Positions 1-10,330 of a DNA stretch of 64,000 nucleotides are shown piece after piece. Location: NCBI GenBank assembly GCA_035578155.1, contig JAPWDM010000001.1:14300725-14364724 (forward strand), written 5' to 3'. Each line of letters begins with the position of its first letter. Position 1 is the stretch's first letter. This DNA is from Brachynemurus nebulosus. Lineage: Eukaryota > Arthropoda > Insecta > Neuroptera > Myrmeleontidae. Position numbers and translations under genes: made by a program. The notes under the pieces are model-generated. The model worked only from the letters and a program-made list of their open reading frames with translations, had not been told where the DNA came from and did no database searches.

Positions 1-1296
1 AACCAGTCCAGTACAATGCCAGTCCGGCCCTGTCGGAAATTTGATACAAAAAGTATACTACGATTTAGTACCTACTTTGTACTAAGTTGTACTCCAGTTT
101 CAGAATTTGTACCCCTAAGATGGCACAAATATTAAGGGGGTCCCAAAACCAGTCCAGTACAGTGCCAGCCCGGCCCTGTCGGAAGTTTGATATAAAAACT
201 ATACCAGGATTTAGTACCTATTTTGTACTATATTACGTTCCATTTTCAGAATTTGTACCCCTAAGATGGTGGAGATATTAAGAGTCCCAAAACCACTCCA
301 GTACAATGCCAGTCCGGCCCTGTCGGAAATTTGATACAAAAACTATACTACGATTTAGTACCTACTTTGTACTATGTTGTACTCCACTTTCAGAATTTTT
401 ACCCCTAAAATGGCACAGATATTAAGGGGGTCCAAAACCAGTCCAGTACAGTGCCAGCCCGGCCCTGTCGGAAGTTTGATATAAAAACTATACCAGGATT
501 TAGTACCTATTTTGTAGTATATTACATTCCATTTTCAGAATTTGTACTCCTAAGATGGTGGAGATATTAAGAGTCCCAAAACCAGTCCAGTACAATGCCA
601 GTCCGGCCCTGTCGGAAATTTGATACAAAAACTATACTACGATTTAGTACCTCCTTTGTACTATGTTGTACTCCACTTTCAGAATTTGTACCCCTAAGAT
701 GGCACAGATATTAAGGGAGTCCCAGAAGCAGTCCAGTACAGTGCCAGCCCGGCCCTGTCGGAAGTTTGATATAAAAACTATGCCACGATTTAGTACTTAT
801 TTTGTACTATATTACGCTCCATTTTCAGAATTTGTACCCCTAAGATGGCAGAGATATTAAGGGGGTCCCAAAACCAGTCCAGTACAATGCCAGTCCGGAC
901 CTGTCGGTAATTTGATACAAAAACTATACCAGGATTTAGTACCTATTTTGTACTATATTGTACTCCATTTTCAAAATTTGTACCCTTAAGATGGCAGAGA
1001 TATTAAGGGGGTCTCAAAACCAGTCCAGTACACTGCCAGTCTGGCCTTGTCGGAAATTTGATACAAAAACTATGCCAGGATTTAGTACCTATTTTGTACT
1101 ATATTGTACTCCATTTTCAAAATTTGTACCCTTAAGATGGCAGAGATATTAAGGGGGTCCCAAAACCAGTCCAGTACACTGCCAGTCTGGCCTTGTCGGA
1201 AATTTGATACAAAAACTATGCCAGGATTTAGTACCTATTTTGTACTATATTGTACTCCATTTTCAAAATTTGTACCTGTAAGATGGCAGGGATATG
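1..1296 (+). repeat. ~145-bp satellite array, direct arm (about 9 monomers)
   Basis: Monomers begin with the word AACCAGTCCAGTAC at about 1, 147, 291, 436, 580, 726, 872, 1018 and 1164, so the period is 144-146 bp, close to a nucleosome core length. Monomers 1-6 alternate between two types. Type A has ACTATACTACG, GTACTATGTTG and ATGGCACAGAT. Type B has AAGTTTGATATAAAAAC, ACTATACCAGG and ATGGTGGAGAT. The higher-order unit is therefore a dimer of about 290 bp. Monomers 7-9 form a third, homogenised type with TTTTCAAAATTTGTACCC, and 8 and 9 are almost identical. Open frames of about 64 codons cross monomer borders. They recur only because the monomer lacks stops in some frames, and since the period is not a multiple of three they shift frame from copy to copy. 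I treat them as spurious. Confidence 0.95.
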
Positions 1297-1531
1297 TACA
1301 CAGCGACAGTGTCATCCCAGTCAGTTTTGGAAATTCGCTAAAATTGAAGACAATAAATGGATGGGTCAAGAAACGGGGAAACCCAGAAGAAAGGTAAATA
1401 AACACACGTGTACCCGAAGCGAGAGGAAAATCACGGTCTTTGATGTTCAACGAATTTCAGGTAAGCAAATACGGGGCAGATAATGAATATTACGAAATAT
1501 TTTTTTTTTATTTCTAAATTTTTGTTGATAA
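1297..1531. other. non-satellite spacer between opposed satellite arms
   Basis: This segment of about 235 bp has no satellite homology and separates the direct from the inverted array. It contains GGAAATTCGCTAAAA at 1329-1343, a 15-mer identical to the 3' terminus of the dispersed HINE-like family (37.7 and 59.9 kb). It also has two splice-donor-like words, AAAGGTAAAT near 1390 and CAGGTAAGC near 1458. A satellite frame runs on through part of it. None of this is enough to call an exon. The spacer may be the breakpoint of the inversion, or an old insertion. Confidence 0.6.
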
Positions 1532-3335
1532 ATGTGGATCGCGGTATAGTCTTTATGTCAAATTTCCGACAGGGCCCGGCTGGCACTGTAGTGGGCCGAT
1601 TTTGGGACCCCCTTAATATCTCTACCATCTTAGGGGTACAAATTCTGAAACTCGAGTAAAATATAGTACAAAATGGGTAATAAATCGTGGTATAGTTTTT
1701 ATATCAAATTTCCCACAAGGCCGGGCTAGCATTGTACTGGCGTGGCTTTAGGCCCCATTAATATCTCTACCATCTTACGGGTACAAATTTTGAAACTCGA
1801 GTACAAATTAGGAAAAATTAGGTACTAAATCGTGGTATAGTTTTTAATAAAAATTTCCGACAGGGCCGGGCTGGCATTGTACTGGACCGGTATGGGACCC
1901 CCTTAATATCTCTGCCATCTTAGGGGTACAAATTCTGAAAATGGAGTACAATATAGTACAAAATAGGTGCTAAATCCTGTTATAGTTTTTGTATCAAATT
2001 ATCGACAGGGCCGGACTGGCATTGTACTGGACTGGTTTCGGGACCCCCTTAATATCTCTGCCATCTTAGGGGTACAAATTCTGAAAATGGAGTACAATAT
2101 AGTACAAAATAGGTACTAAATCCTGTTATAGTTTTTGTATCAAATTACGGACAGGGCCGGACTGGCATTGTACTGGACTGGCTTTGGGACCCCCTTAAAA
2201 TCTCTGCCATCTTAGGTGTACAAATTCTGAAAATGGAGCGTAATATAGTACAAAATAGGTACTAAATCGTGGTATAGTTTTTATATCAAACTTCCGACAG
2301 GGCCGGGCTGGCACTGTACTGGACTGGTTTTGAGACCTTCTTAATATCTCTGCCATCTTAGGGGTACAAATTCTAAAACTGGAGTACAACATAGTACAAA
2401 GTAGGTACTAATTCGTTGTATAGTTTTTGTATCAAATTACGGACAGGGCCGGGCTGGCATTGTACTGGCCTGGTTTTGGGACCCCCTTAATATCTTTGCC
2501 ATCTTAGGGGTACAAATTCTGAAAATGGAGTACAATATAGTACAAAATAGGTGCTAAATCCTGTTATAGTTTTTGTATCAAATTACCGACAGGGCCGGAC
2601 TGGCATTGTACTGGACTGGTTTCGGGACCCCCTTAATATCTCTGTCATCTTAGGGGTACAAATTCTGAAAATCGAGTACAATATAGTAAAAAATAGGTAC
2701 TAAATCGTGGTATAGTGTTTATATCAAATTTCCCACAGGGCCGGCCTGGCATTGTACTGGACTGGTTTCGGGACCGCCTTAATATCTCCACCATCTTAGG
2801 GGCACAAATTCTGAAACTGGATTGCAACATAGTACAAAATAAGTACTAAATCGTAGTATAGTTTTTGTATCAAATTTCCGACAGGGCCGGGCTAGCATTG
2901 TACTGGCCTTGTTTTGGGACCCCCTTAATATCCCTGCCATCTTAAGGGTACAAATTCTGAAACTGGAGTACAAATTAGTACAAATTAGGTACTAAATCGT
3001 GGTATACTTTTTATATCAAAATTTCGTCATGGCCGGGCTGGCCCGGATTTGGGACCCCCTTAATATCTCCGCCATCTTATGAGTACAAATTCTGAAAGTG
3101 GAGTACAAATTAGTACAAAATAGGTACTAAATCGTGGTATAGTTTTTATATCCAATTTCCGACATGGCCGGGCTGGCATGTCGCTGGCCCGGATTTGGGA
3201 CCCCCCTAATATCTCCGCCACCTTATGAGTACAAATTCTGAAACTGGCGGTACAAATTACTACAAATTAGGTACTAAATCGTGGTATAGTTTTGATATCG
3301 AATTTCCGACATGGCCGGGCCAGCGACATGCACCT
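1532..3335 (-). repeat. ~145-bp satellite array, inverted arm (about 12-13 monomers)
   Basis: The same monomer as the left array, in reverse complement. The landmark GACAGGGCC (or a variant) recurs near 1568, 1713, 1859, 2006, 2151, 2297, 2442, 2589, 2735, 2880, 3028, 3163 and 3308. The stretch from about 1935 to 2085 recurs almost unchanged from about 2519 to 2668, an offset of about 584 bp or four monomers, so a tetrameric higher-order unit is visible. The last three monomers, which read CATGGCC in place of CAGGGCC, are more diverged, as expected at an array edge. The array stops at 3,335, where unrelated AT-rich DNA begins. Confidence 0.95.
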
Positions 3336-5488
3336 CTTAATTGTGATTGGTTGATATTGGATATTGTCGAGTTTGTTATGAATTACGCTTGGAGATTGTA
3401 GTATTTGAAATGAATTATTATTATATTTTTTTTTAGATATACTTATTCTTTTCACACCTTGATAATCACTGACATCATGAGACGTTAAATGAAGCTTAAC
3501 TAACTCACACACCACGTCGTAGGACGTTGACAATTTCATATAAAGTGTATGAGCTATCAAAATGGTGTACCAGTTGGTTGTTTTGTTATTATAGGTTCTA
3601 ACCGTCGAGGTCTTGGCATTGGTATCATCCAATTGTTTTAATTATGAACGTATCAAATTTCACAACTATGTATCTGAAATCCGAACTTTACGGATTGATT
3701 TTACCGTTTAGAAAAGTTTAAAATTTGTATGCTACTTTGAAGCAATAAGAAAAAAATTCAATTTCCTAAAAATAAAAAAAAACCATACTTTTGTCAATAA
3801 ATTATAATTGTAACATTTCTGGAATTTTTTTTATCAATAAAATTTAAAAAATAATATTGATTGAAAATGTTACATTTTAAGTCTTTAAAAAAAATGTAAA
3901 TAACTTAAAATAAATTGAATGATAATGAACAATATACAAAAATATAAACAAAAATACGTATTTTCGTGTTTGATGTTGTTCACTTAATGAAAATTCCAGT
4001 CATATTATTATTTATATACAAGAGACAATTTGAAATATGTATGCGCTGCTTTTAGAAGAAGTAACAATTTAAACTGAAAACGAATAGTCATAGAATATTG
4101 TTCTATGACTGAACAAAGAAGAATAGCGGAACCCCTGATTTATATGAAAAAGGGATGCACAATAAACAACAAGTACATTCACTAATGGATATAAAATTGT
4201 AATGATGTAAAGAAATTGCATCAAATATTCAATACTTGGTGCAACATAGTACCTACATAGTTACAGTTAGAGAAATGTTTGTACAAATAACTAGGTATGT
4301 AGCTATGTAGAATACTTTGGGTCGATGAAATTCTAATAAAATTCATAGAACTGACATCAGTGGAAAAGAATTAGAATGCTTAGGAACCATAATTTCGTTT
4401 AGATCAACGTAGCTCTATCGGGCAAATAGTTTTCTTAGGGAAATTTTCAAATCTAGTGTATTTATTATTGAGAAAGTGTTGATTGAAACTTGTTCTTATA
4501 AAACAAATCTTTTACTCTATGGAAACAGACAAAATCGATGTAAAAGTGTGCATCAAAACTCCCTGCTGCATTTAAATTACAATTCATATTATAAATATAA
4601 AAATAATTCTCAAATTGTTACATATATTTAAAAAAAAAGCAACGCAATATGAAAATGATTTACTGTTTAGTTTCTGAGAAAAAAAAGCTATGAAAAATAC
4701 CATTTTATCATTATTTTACTCACACCTCACCAATCCAAGTATACGGCATTTGAATATGTATTAGCTAGTCTGTTGGTGTCAAAGTCGGTAAGTAGGTATA
4801 TGCTAGTATCACAAATATAACCACATCGTCACTTTTCTACTAAAATTAGTAATACTGATTCAAAACTAGGTGCATAGAAAGGCGGATAGAACTCATGACC
4901 CCCCCCCCAGAATTAAATTTTGGTCACCACATCGCAAAATTTGAGCCAGTTGACGATTTTTTTTTTTGTTCATCAAATGAATTTTAAAACAACATCGATA
5001 CTATCTGGTGTGCACAATTCCCACCCCCCATATTGAGTTCCATTCCCCTCGTCAACTTTATTTTAGAGGGAATACTCATAACAAAAATTCTTGTAGCTCT
5101 TTCATTTCCCGCATAACTCCTCCTGAGGAGCTTGGCTCTATACGCTTTTCTTTACAACTTTGGATCACAACAAAGACTATTACACTGAAAATTATCTCAT
5201 ACACAACAAAAATATAATACCACATAATAATTGATTTTATTATTTCAAAGTGCAATAGAGATATATCATACCATAATATAAACTGTACCTATAATTTTTG
5301 TATGTTTGAAAATAGTATTTTATTAGTCGAATTTTTCGCTGAAAAAAAATAGACTTATACAGCCTATACGATAAGAACGGAACGAGGCGAGAGTAGGGGC
5401 GATTTTGAAGAAAAAATTTCTAACATATATATATATGTCAACAACAACAACTACAAACTTGAAATTTGGCATGTATACCCGAAGTAAT
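3336..5488. other. AT-rich DNA without recognisable gene
   Basis: No open frame with coding character and no repeat that I could pair within the window. A C-run at about 4,901-4,910 and short A/T runs are present. The stretch around 5,000-5,200 is slightly less AT-rich and holds a 69-codon frame, but nothing identifies it as coding. Confidence 0.5.
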
Positions 5489-6485
5489 ATATTTAGACAA
5501 TTACGTCACAAATTAGTTCAACCCTTAAAAATGACGTCATATAGATTTTAAACCAATAACTGAATACAAAATTTTTAATACTCCTTAAAAATACTCCTTC
5601 TCGATTTAACATTACGAGTTAGAAAAAGATAACATAATAATATAATCCAACCTAATTAAACAAAAACAACTGAAATATTAATGATAATAATATAAAGAGG
5701 CGACTTACGTCGTTACCTATTTGTAACCACACTCCAGAAGAAGACGTAATTATAATGAGTTGTGTGTCAAATGTTGCTCTTAATAAGATTTTCAAATTTG
5801 TTTAATTTGTACAGTAAGGCTCAACGTAATGGTAAACTAGTAATTAGATTTTACTGTGCAAATGGTTTAAATAGTTATAAATTATAGCTATTTAATGACA
5901 AACAAATCAACCAAACTTTTCAATCTTATACCTAAACTTTTTCTATCAATAACAACTCACTCATATTTTTTTTTAAAAATGCCTATTTTTTTAGCTTATC
6001 GTACTTTTTAACTTGACCTAGTAGTGTACTTTTAAACAGTTTTAGAAATCAGTTTACTTATTGCAATTCAAATGTTTGATGAATTTCTGCAAGGAAAATT
6101 CAGCTACTACACCATATCTCACCAGGTCACCATAAAAAACACTTTTATATTCTCCAGCCGCCATATTGAAATCACTGTTGTGTAAGGACAATTTTGCCAC
6201 GCATATTTGAAAAATAGAGTCTATAACCTTTAATTTTAGATATTGCGGATCTATTTTAAGCAACACCAATTTTCGACAGCAGGGTGTCCCGTTCAGAAAG
6301 AATGTTCTATATATATTGGGACGCAAAAACCGGGGAGGGGGGGGCAAGGGGTCCCGACTCCACGAAAATTACGTAAATTTTCCTTCCATTTATTTTATTC
6401 ATATTAAAGTGTTACCTGGTATTTTTTATTTGAAAATCGAATTTTCGGAGACGACATTTTTACAATGTTATCGGAGAATTGCGTT
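5489..6485 (+). repeat. left outer arm of a nested long inverted repeat
   Basis: Matches the reverse complement of 10,080-11,146 over almost its whole length. Shared landmarks include TTTAGACAATTACG, CTCCAGAAGAAGACGTAATT, CAATATGGCGGC (read on the appropriate strand) and TCGAATTTTCGGAGACGACA. Indels are few: an 11-bp gap after the GACGACAT word, and a microsatellite that is short here (TATATATAT at about 6,309) but about 60 bp long in the other arm. The 5,985-6,110 part also resembles the inner-arm module at 9,080-9,220, so one terminal module occurs four times in this region. Confidence 0.88.
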
Positions 6486-6537
6486 ATCAAATTTTTGTTA
6501 GACCTCTCGGTAGATTTGTAGTTGTTGCGCCCCTATA

Positions 6538-6543
<6 letters not shown>

Positions 6544-6620
<77 letters not shown>
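6544..6620. repeat. (TA)n microsatellite
   Basis: About 77 bp of uninterrupted TA. It lies immediately 5' of a HINE-like B block, as in other copies of that family. Tyr-Ile repeat frames across it are artefacts. Confidence 0.97.
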
Positions 6621-6623
<3 letters not shown>

Positions 6624-6792
6624 TTTGGCGAATCGGCATCAGTTTCGGATTGTGGCAGCCTCCAAATAAAATTCTATCATAGTCCCAAGCTCAAGTCTTA
6701 CCATGTTGGGGTTGTCCTTTTAGTCGCCTTTTACGACAAGCAGGACTTACTGTGGGCAAATTCTGCAAAGTGAAGCCCCCACCCACAGGGCG

Positions 6793-6840
<48 letters not shown>

Positions 6841-7165
6841 TGAGAATTTAACGAAAGAAACGCGACTGCACTTCAAAAACCCCCAGGCGGAGGAAACGTG
6901 TCCGTGCAGCGTACCAGGTCAGGTATTTCAAAGTCAGGTACGTAATGTCCGCCATACAGCATCCCCTTCCTGGTCTTCCCTACCTAATAAATCCTCGAAC
7001 CTCGCTGCAAAACCATGACAGTGGGAGATTCGAGGGCAGGTCCAATGGATGTTCGAGGACCCGCTCTAAACGGGGCATGGGGTTCAAAGATGTTCATGAA
7101 CTCCCGGAAAAAGTCGTGACAGTAGTAGCTGAATTTTCTTTTCTGTCGGAAATTCATTCAAACAA
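6621..7165 (+). mobile_element. HINE-like B block interrupted by a ~410-bp insertion
   Basis: 6,621-6,703 (AATTTTGGCGAATCGGCATC onward) and 7,116-7,165 (GTAGCTGAATTTTC onward) together match the uninterrupted copy at 9,165-9,303 in reverse complement. The intervening part is therefore an insertion. It is GC-richer than its surroundings and includes TTTTAGTCGCCTTTTACGAC, GTGAAGCCCCCACCCACAGG, a (TTA)n tract and CGCTCTAAACGGGGCATGG. I do not assign it to a family; a nonautonomous retroelement is possible. No clean target duplication is visible. Confidence 0.65.
6793..6841. repeat. (TTA)n microsatellite
   Basis: About 48 bp of TTA/ATT repeat inside the GC-richer insertion. Poly-Leu or poly-Asn frames across it are spurious. 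Confidence 0.95.
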
Positions 7166-7275
7166 TTGAAGATAGGAAGTAATGAAATAAAAATTTGAAA
7201 TATATTTAGAAATACACTACCAGCTCAAGTGAGAAAGTACAATAAGCTAAAAAAATAAATATTTTTAAAATCAAT
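7100..7275 (+). repeat. inner arm (left) of the nested inverted repeat
   Basis: The module with TCGGAAATTCATTCAAACAA, ACTACCAGCTCAAGTGAGAA and AATAAGCTAAAAAAATAAAT is repeated in reverse complement at 9,046-9,225. A related but diverged version forms part of both outer arms (CACTACTAGGTCAAGTTAAA). After 7,275 the similarity ends. Confidence 0.85.
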
Positions 7276-8702
7276 CAAAGGGTCTCGCCGGGTAAGCATT
7301 CTGTGCTTTCGGCCCAGCGGCTTTTTCGGCTATTCTTTTTCACGAATGTTGCTCATGGTGAGTAATGTTCGAAAATATAGGTATTAGACCTGTACCCCCT
7401 ATATTGTCAGAGATATGGGGGTAACAACCCTTAAATTTAAAATTGTTTTTCCTCAAAACTATTGAAGATAATTAGATGAAATTAATAAAGAATGTTGACA
7501 TAAAGTAGCTTTATATTATATAATTTTTTCACATTCGTATGACGTTATTTACTAGATTAAAATAATAATTGAATTTTTGAGGATGCATATTTTACATCAA
7601 CTCCTTGAGTGACACCTACCAAAAAAATATATGTTATTTGGCTCTAACATAGTTATCGTGTGTAGAAATTTCAGTAAGGTCAGATTGGTGGAAGGTGTAT
7701 TAAAAAAATATAAATTTAGGTTAAGTAACAATAAGACACCCCCTCGAAAAAAATCAGGGTTGTGATTTGGGTGAGTGACTATGGTATTTCTTTGCATTTT
7801 TCGACTCTGAGTGCGAATCTGGGATCAAGAAAATTCTTATACCCCTAAAATTTTTGTATAGAGCCACAAATATCCCTTAAGTAGGTGTAAAGTTATGAAT
7901 ATCAATATCATTATTACAGAAAGGGATATAAATAGGCATTTTACAATCCTCGTGCTCTTATATTATTGCCAAGGGCTCCACCAAGGTGATTTTAATGGAT
8001 AGTATCATCATTCTACAATTTGGATTGACCCATGTCTTTAAACTTTAAATAATTTATTTTGCTATCTTCTAGTAAAAATACTCATTCTAAAAATTCATCA
8101 TTAAAAAGCATTACTAAAGTTAAAGACACTATATTGATTGGTGAGCCGGATTAAAAACAACAGGTGGGTCAGGTCTGGCCCAGCGACCGTAGTTTTCTGA
8201 CGTCTGGTTTAGAAGATTAATGGAAAAATTAATTTATTTTGTTATTAGACCTTGTACTAACGAAAACTGAAAGCGATTCAAAAAAATCATTTCATAAATA
8301 AAAGATAATTGACTTTAATTTTTAAGGTATACAAAGTTTAATTACCATATTTGATAAAGATAATATTGTTAGTAACCCTTCCTTCATCACTGGAAAGCTT
8401 TGATATTAAAAGTCCACAAAATCAAATATGGTAGTTCATATTACTTATTGTAATAGACCGTGGTTTTGGAAAAGAGCCATCAACGCCGATTTACATATGA
8501 ATTTTATAATACGGGAAAGGTTAAACGTATCATTAAACGGATGCATATGAAATAATAAGGCCCTTAAAACCCCCAGAAAATTAAATTTATTTCCAAAAAC
8601 TTTTAAAAAACAATTAATAAATTCCAAGTACATGTCTTTGTTTCTTACAAAATGCAGTGCATTACAAATCTATAAATACATATAATAAAACTGTAAATGG
8701 AC
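7276..8702. other. loop of the nested palindrome, no recognisable gene
   Basis: Mostly unique AT-rich DNA between the inner arms. A GC-richer patch lies at 7,280-7,330. The stretch 8,155-8,210 (GGTCTGGCCCAGCGACCG, then TAGTTTTCTGACGTCTGG) resembles the degraded end of a hAT element, because similar ends with 'ggcccgcgg...cgtagtttg' are common in arthropod hATs. No partner end was found, so that is only a suggestion. The frames present show no coding features. Confidence 0.4.
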
Positions 8703-8892
8703 CCAGGGCCGTGGAGAAAAATAGTGGGCCCCGGGAATAAACTACATTCTTTTAAAAAATTCCTCCCAAGAAAATAAGTTATGAACAAAAAAACCTCTTT
8801 TCCTTGGCCCTCTATCGACAATTACGGGCCCCCTCCTCAAGCCCGGGCCCCAGGGCTAGAACCCCAGTTACCCCACCCTTTCGACAGGCCTG
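8703..8892. mobile_element. short GC-rich TIR-like repeat
   Basis: Starts near CAGGGCCGTGGAG and has two GC-rich ends with GTGGGCCCCGGG (about 8,725) and ACGGGCCCCCTC to AAGCCCGGGCCCC (about 8,823-8,852), around an AT-rich centre. The left end resembles the right end of the element at 22,490-22,545 in reverse complement (GGCGAGAGAAATGACGGGCC). This suggests a dispersed nonautonomous DNA-transposon family of unknown superfamily. Confidence 0.4.
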
Positions 8893-9050
8893 AATGGACC
8901 GTGTCTGTATGTACATGGAATATTTTTGGAAAATTGTACTGATATTATAGACAGTTATTAATTTAGATACCAAAACAGCGATATTTAAATTTTGACCTGT
9001 CCGTCTGTCTGTGTACGCATCATGCAAACACTACTAGGAGGATTTTGATG
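8893..9050 (+). mobile_element. truncated Helitron-like element (5' portion)
   Basis: Closely similar to 44,240-44,395 of the complete Helitron in this window. Both share TGTACATGGAATATTTTT, AGATACCAAAACAGCGAT, GTCTGTCTGTCTGT-type sequence and GGATTTT-ATGAAATTTG. The terminal TC at the 5' end is missing, and the copy stops where the inner palindrome arm begins. It is a fragment without coding potential. Confidence 0.75.
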
Positions 9051-9225
9051 AAATTTGATTGATTTTAAAAATATTTATTTTTTTAGCTTATTGTACTTTC
9101 TCACTTGAGCTGGTAGTGTATTTCTAAATATATTTCAAATTTTTATTTCATTACTTCCTATCTTCAATTGTTTGAATGAATTTCCGACTGAAAAGAAAAT
9201 TCAGCTATTACTGTCACTGTCATGG
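9046..9225 (-). repeat. inner arm (right) of the nested inverted repeat
   Basis: Reverse complement of 7,100-7,275. Landmarks are TTTTTTTAGCTTATTGTAC, ACTTGAGCTGGTAGTGTA and CTTCCTATCTTCAATTG. It begins directly at the end of the truncated Helitron, so this boundary is an insertion or recombination point. Confidence 0.85.
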
Positions 9226-9302
9226 TAAGACTTGAACTTGGGTCTATGATAGAATTTTATTTGGAGGTTGCCACAATCCGAAAATGATGCCGATTCGCCA
9301 AA

Positions 9303-9303
<1 letters not shown>
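9165..9303 (-). mobile_element. HINE-like B block, uninterrupted
   Basis: Read on the minus strand it gives AAATTTTGGCGAATCGGCAT, TCGGATTGTGGCAACC, ATAGACCCAAGTTCAAGTC, then AATAGCTGAATTTTC and a terminal inverted segment. It is a diverged member of the family at 59,757-59,884 (AATTTTAGTGAATATTATTT, TTTCTAGGGACCTC, then AATAGCTGAATTTCC). It abuts a (TA)n tract, as every B block here does. It shows the empty state of the insertion in the 6,621-7,165 copy. Confidence 0.7.
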
Positions 9304-9305
<2 letters not shown>

Positions 9306-9396
<91 letters not shown>

Positions 9397-9408
9397 GTAT
9401 ATATATAC
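9306..9408. repeat. (TA)n microsatellite with variant tail
   Basis: About 85 bp of pure TA followed by GTATATGTATATATATAC. It is the counterpart of the 6,544-6,620 tract in the opposite arm. Confidence 0.96.
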
Positions 9409-10079
9409 AGCATATTTACTCATATGACAAAATTTAAACCGAATGGATTCCCATAATTTCCCACAAATTTGAACTTTTTTGTTTATAATATTAATATTTG
9501 GATCTTCTACTTCCTATATTAGCTAAAAAAATTTCATTAATAGTTTTTTAAAAAAAATTCTCTAAGAAAAATGTTATGCATGCAAATTGTATCAACATGT
9601 CCAACGCCACATTCATATTCGAACACTTTACAATTTGATATATACTTTTATATGTTTCAAAAATGAATTACTTGATTTTCAAATTTAGAAGTATATTTAC
9701 GTAGGTAAATGTAAGTACCTATATTTTAAATAAACATAAAATTTAATAATCCTTAAGGTCATTTTTTTCATCTATTTACTGGAAAATTAAAGGAATTTCA
9801 ATAGAGTCCAAGAAATCGATTATTGATTTATGCTACCAAAATAAATTCTACGGAAAGGGCTTAAATTGTAAGTAGGAGACTATTTAACACTTAATATGTC
9901 ATAAAGGATCACAAACAGGATAATAAATTAGAAAATAACTCTTGAAATATGGATAAAAAATACTACATCTTGTTCTAAATTGTCATTTTTGAATGAATAA
10001 ATTAACAAAATTCCACCAAAGAGCCCTAAAATGACCAAAATAAGGTGAAAAGGTTGCATAGCAAAGAATTTTCGCACTG
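9409..10079. other. arm-specific AT-rich insert, no gene seen
   Basis: This block of about 670 bp lies between the inner and outer right arms and has no equivalent in the left arm, where only about 60 bp separate the two. It is either an insertion on this side or a deletion on the other. No TIR or target duplication was recognised. Confidence 0.5.
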
Positions 10080-10262
10080 AAAGAATTGGATAACATTGTA
10101 AAATATTATCGTAAGATGTCGTCTCCGAAAATTCGATTTTCAAATAAAAAATACCAGTAAACAGTTTAATATGAATAAAATAAATGGAAAGAAAATTTAC
10201 GTAATTTTCAGGGAGTCGGGACACCTTGGACCACCCACACCCCCCCCCCCGGTTTTTGCGTC

Positions 10263-10330
<68 letters not shown>

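Noticed and set aside
1300..1466. Possible exon in the satellite spacer with donor-like AAAGGTAAAT and CAGGTAAGC
   Set aside because: The frame enters from satellite sequence, there is no supporting second exon, and donor-like words are frequent by chance.
87..2973. Repeated ~64-codon frames starting MYS(S/I)F-ICT on both strands
   Set aside because: They are the satellite monomer read through; the 144-146-bp period shifts frame each copy, so no continuous repeat protein results.
8155..8210. Full hAT element with GGCCCAGCGACCG end
   Set aside because: Only one end is recognisable; no TIR partner or target duplication could be found.
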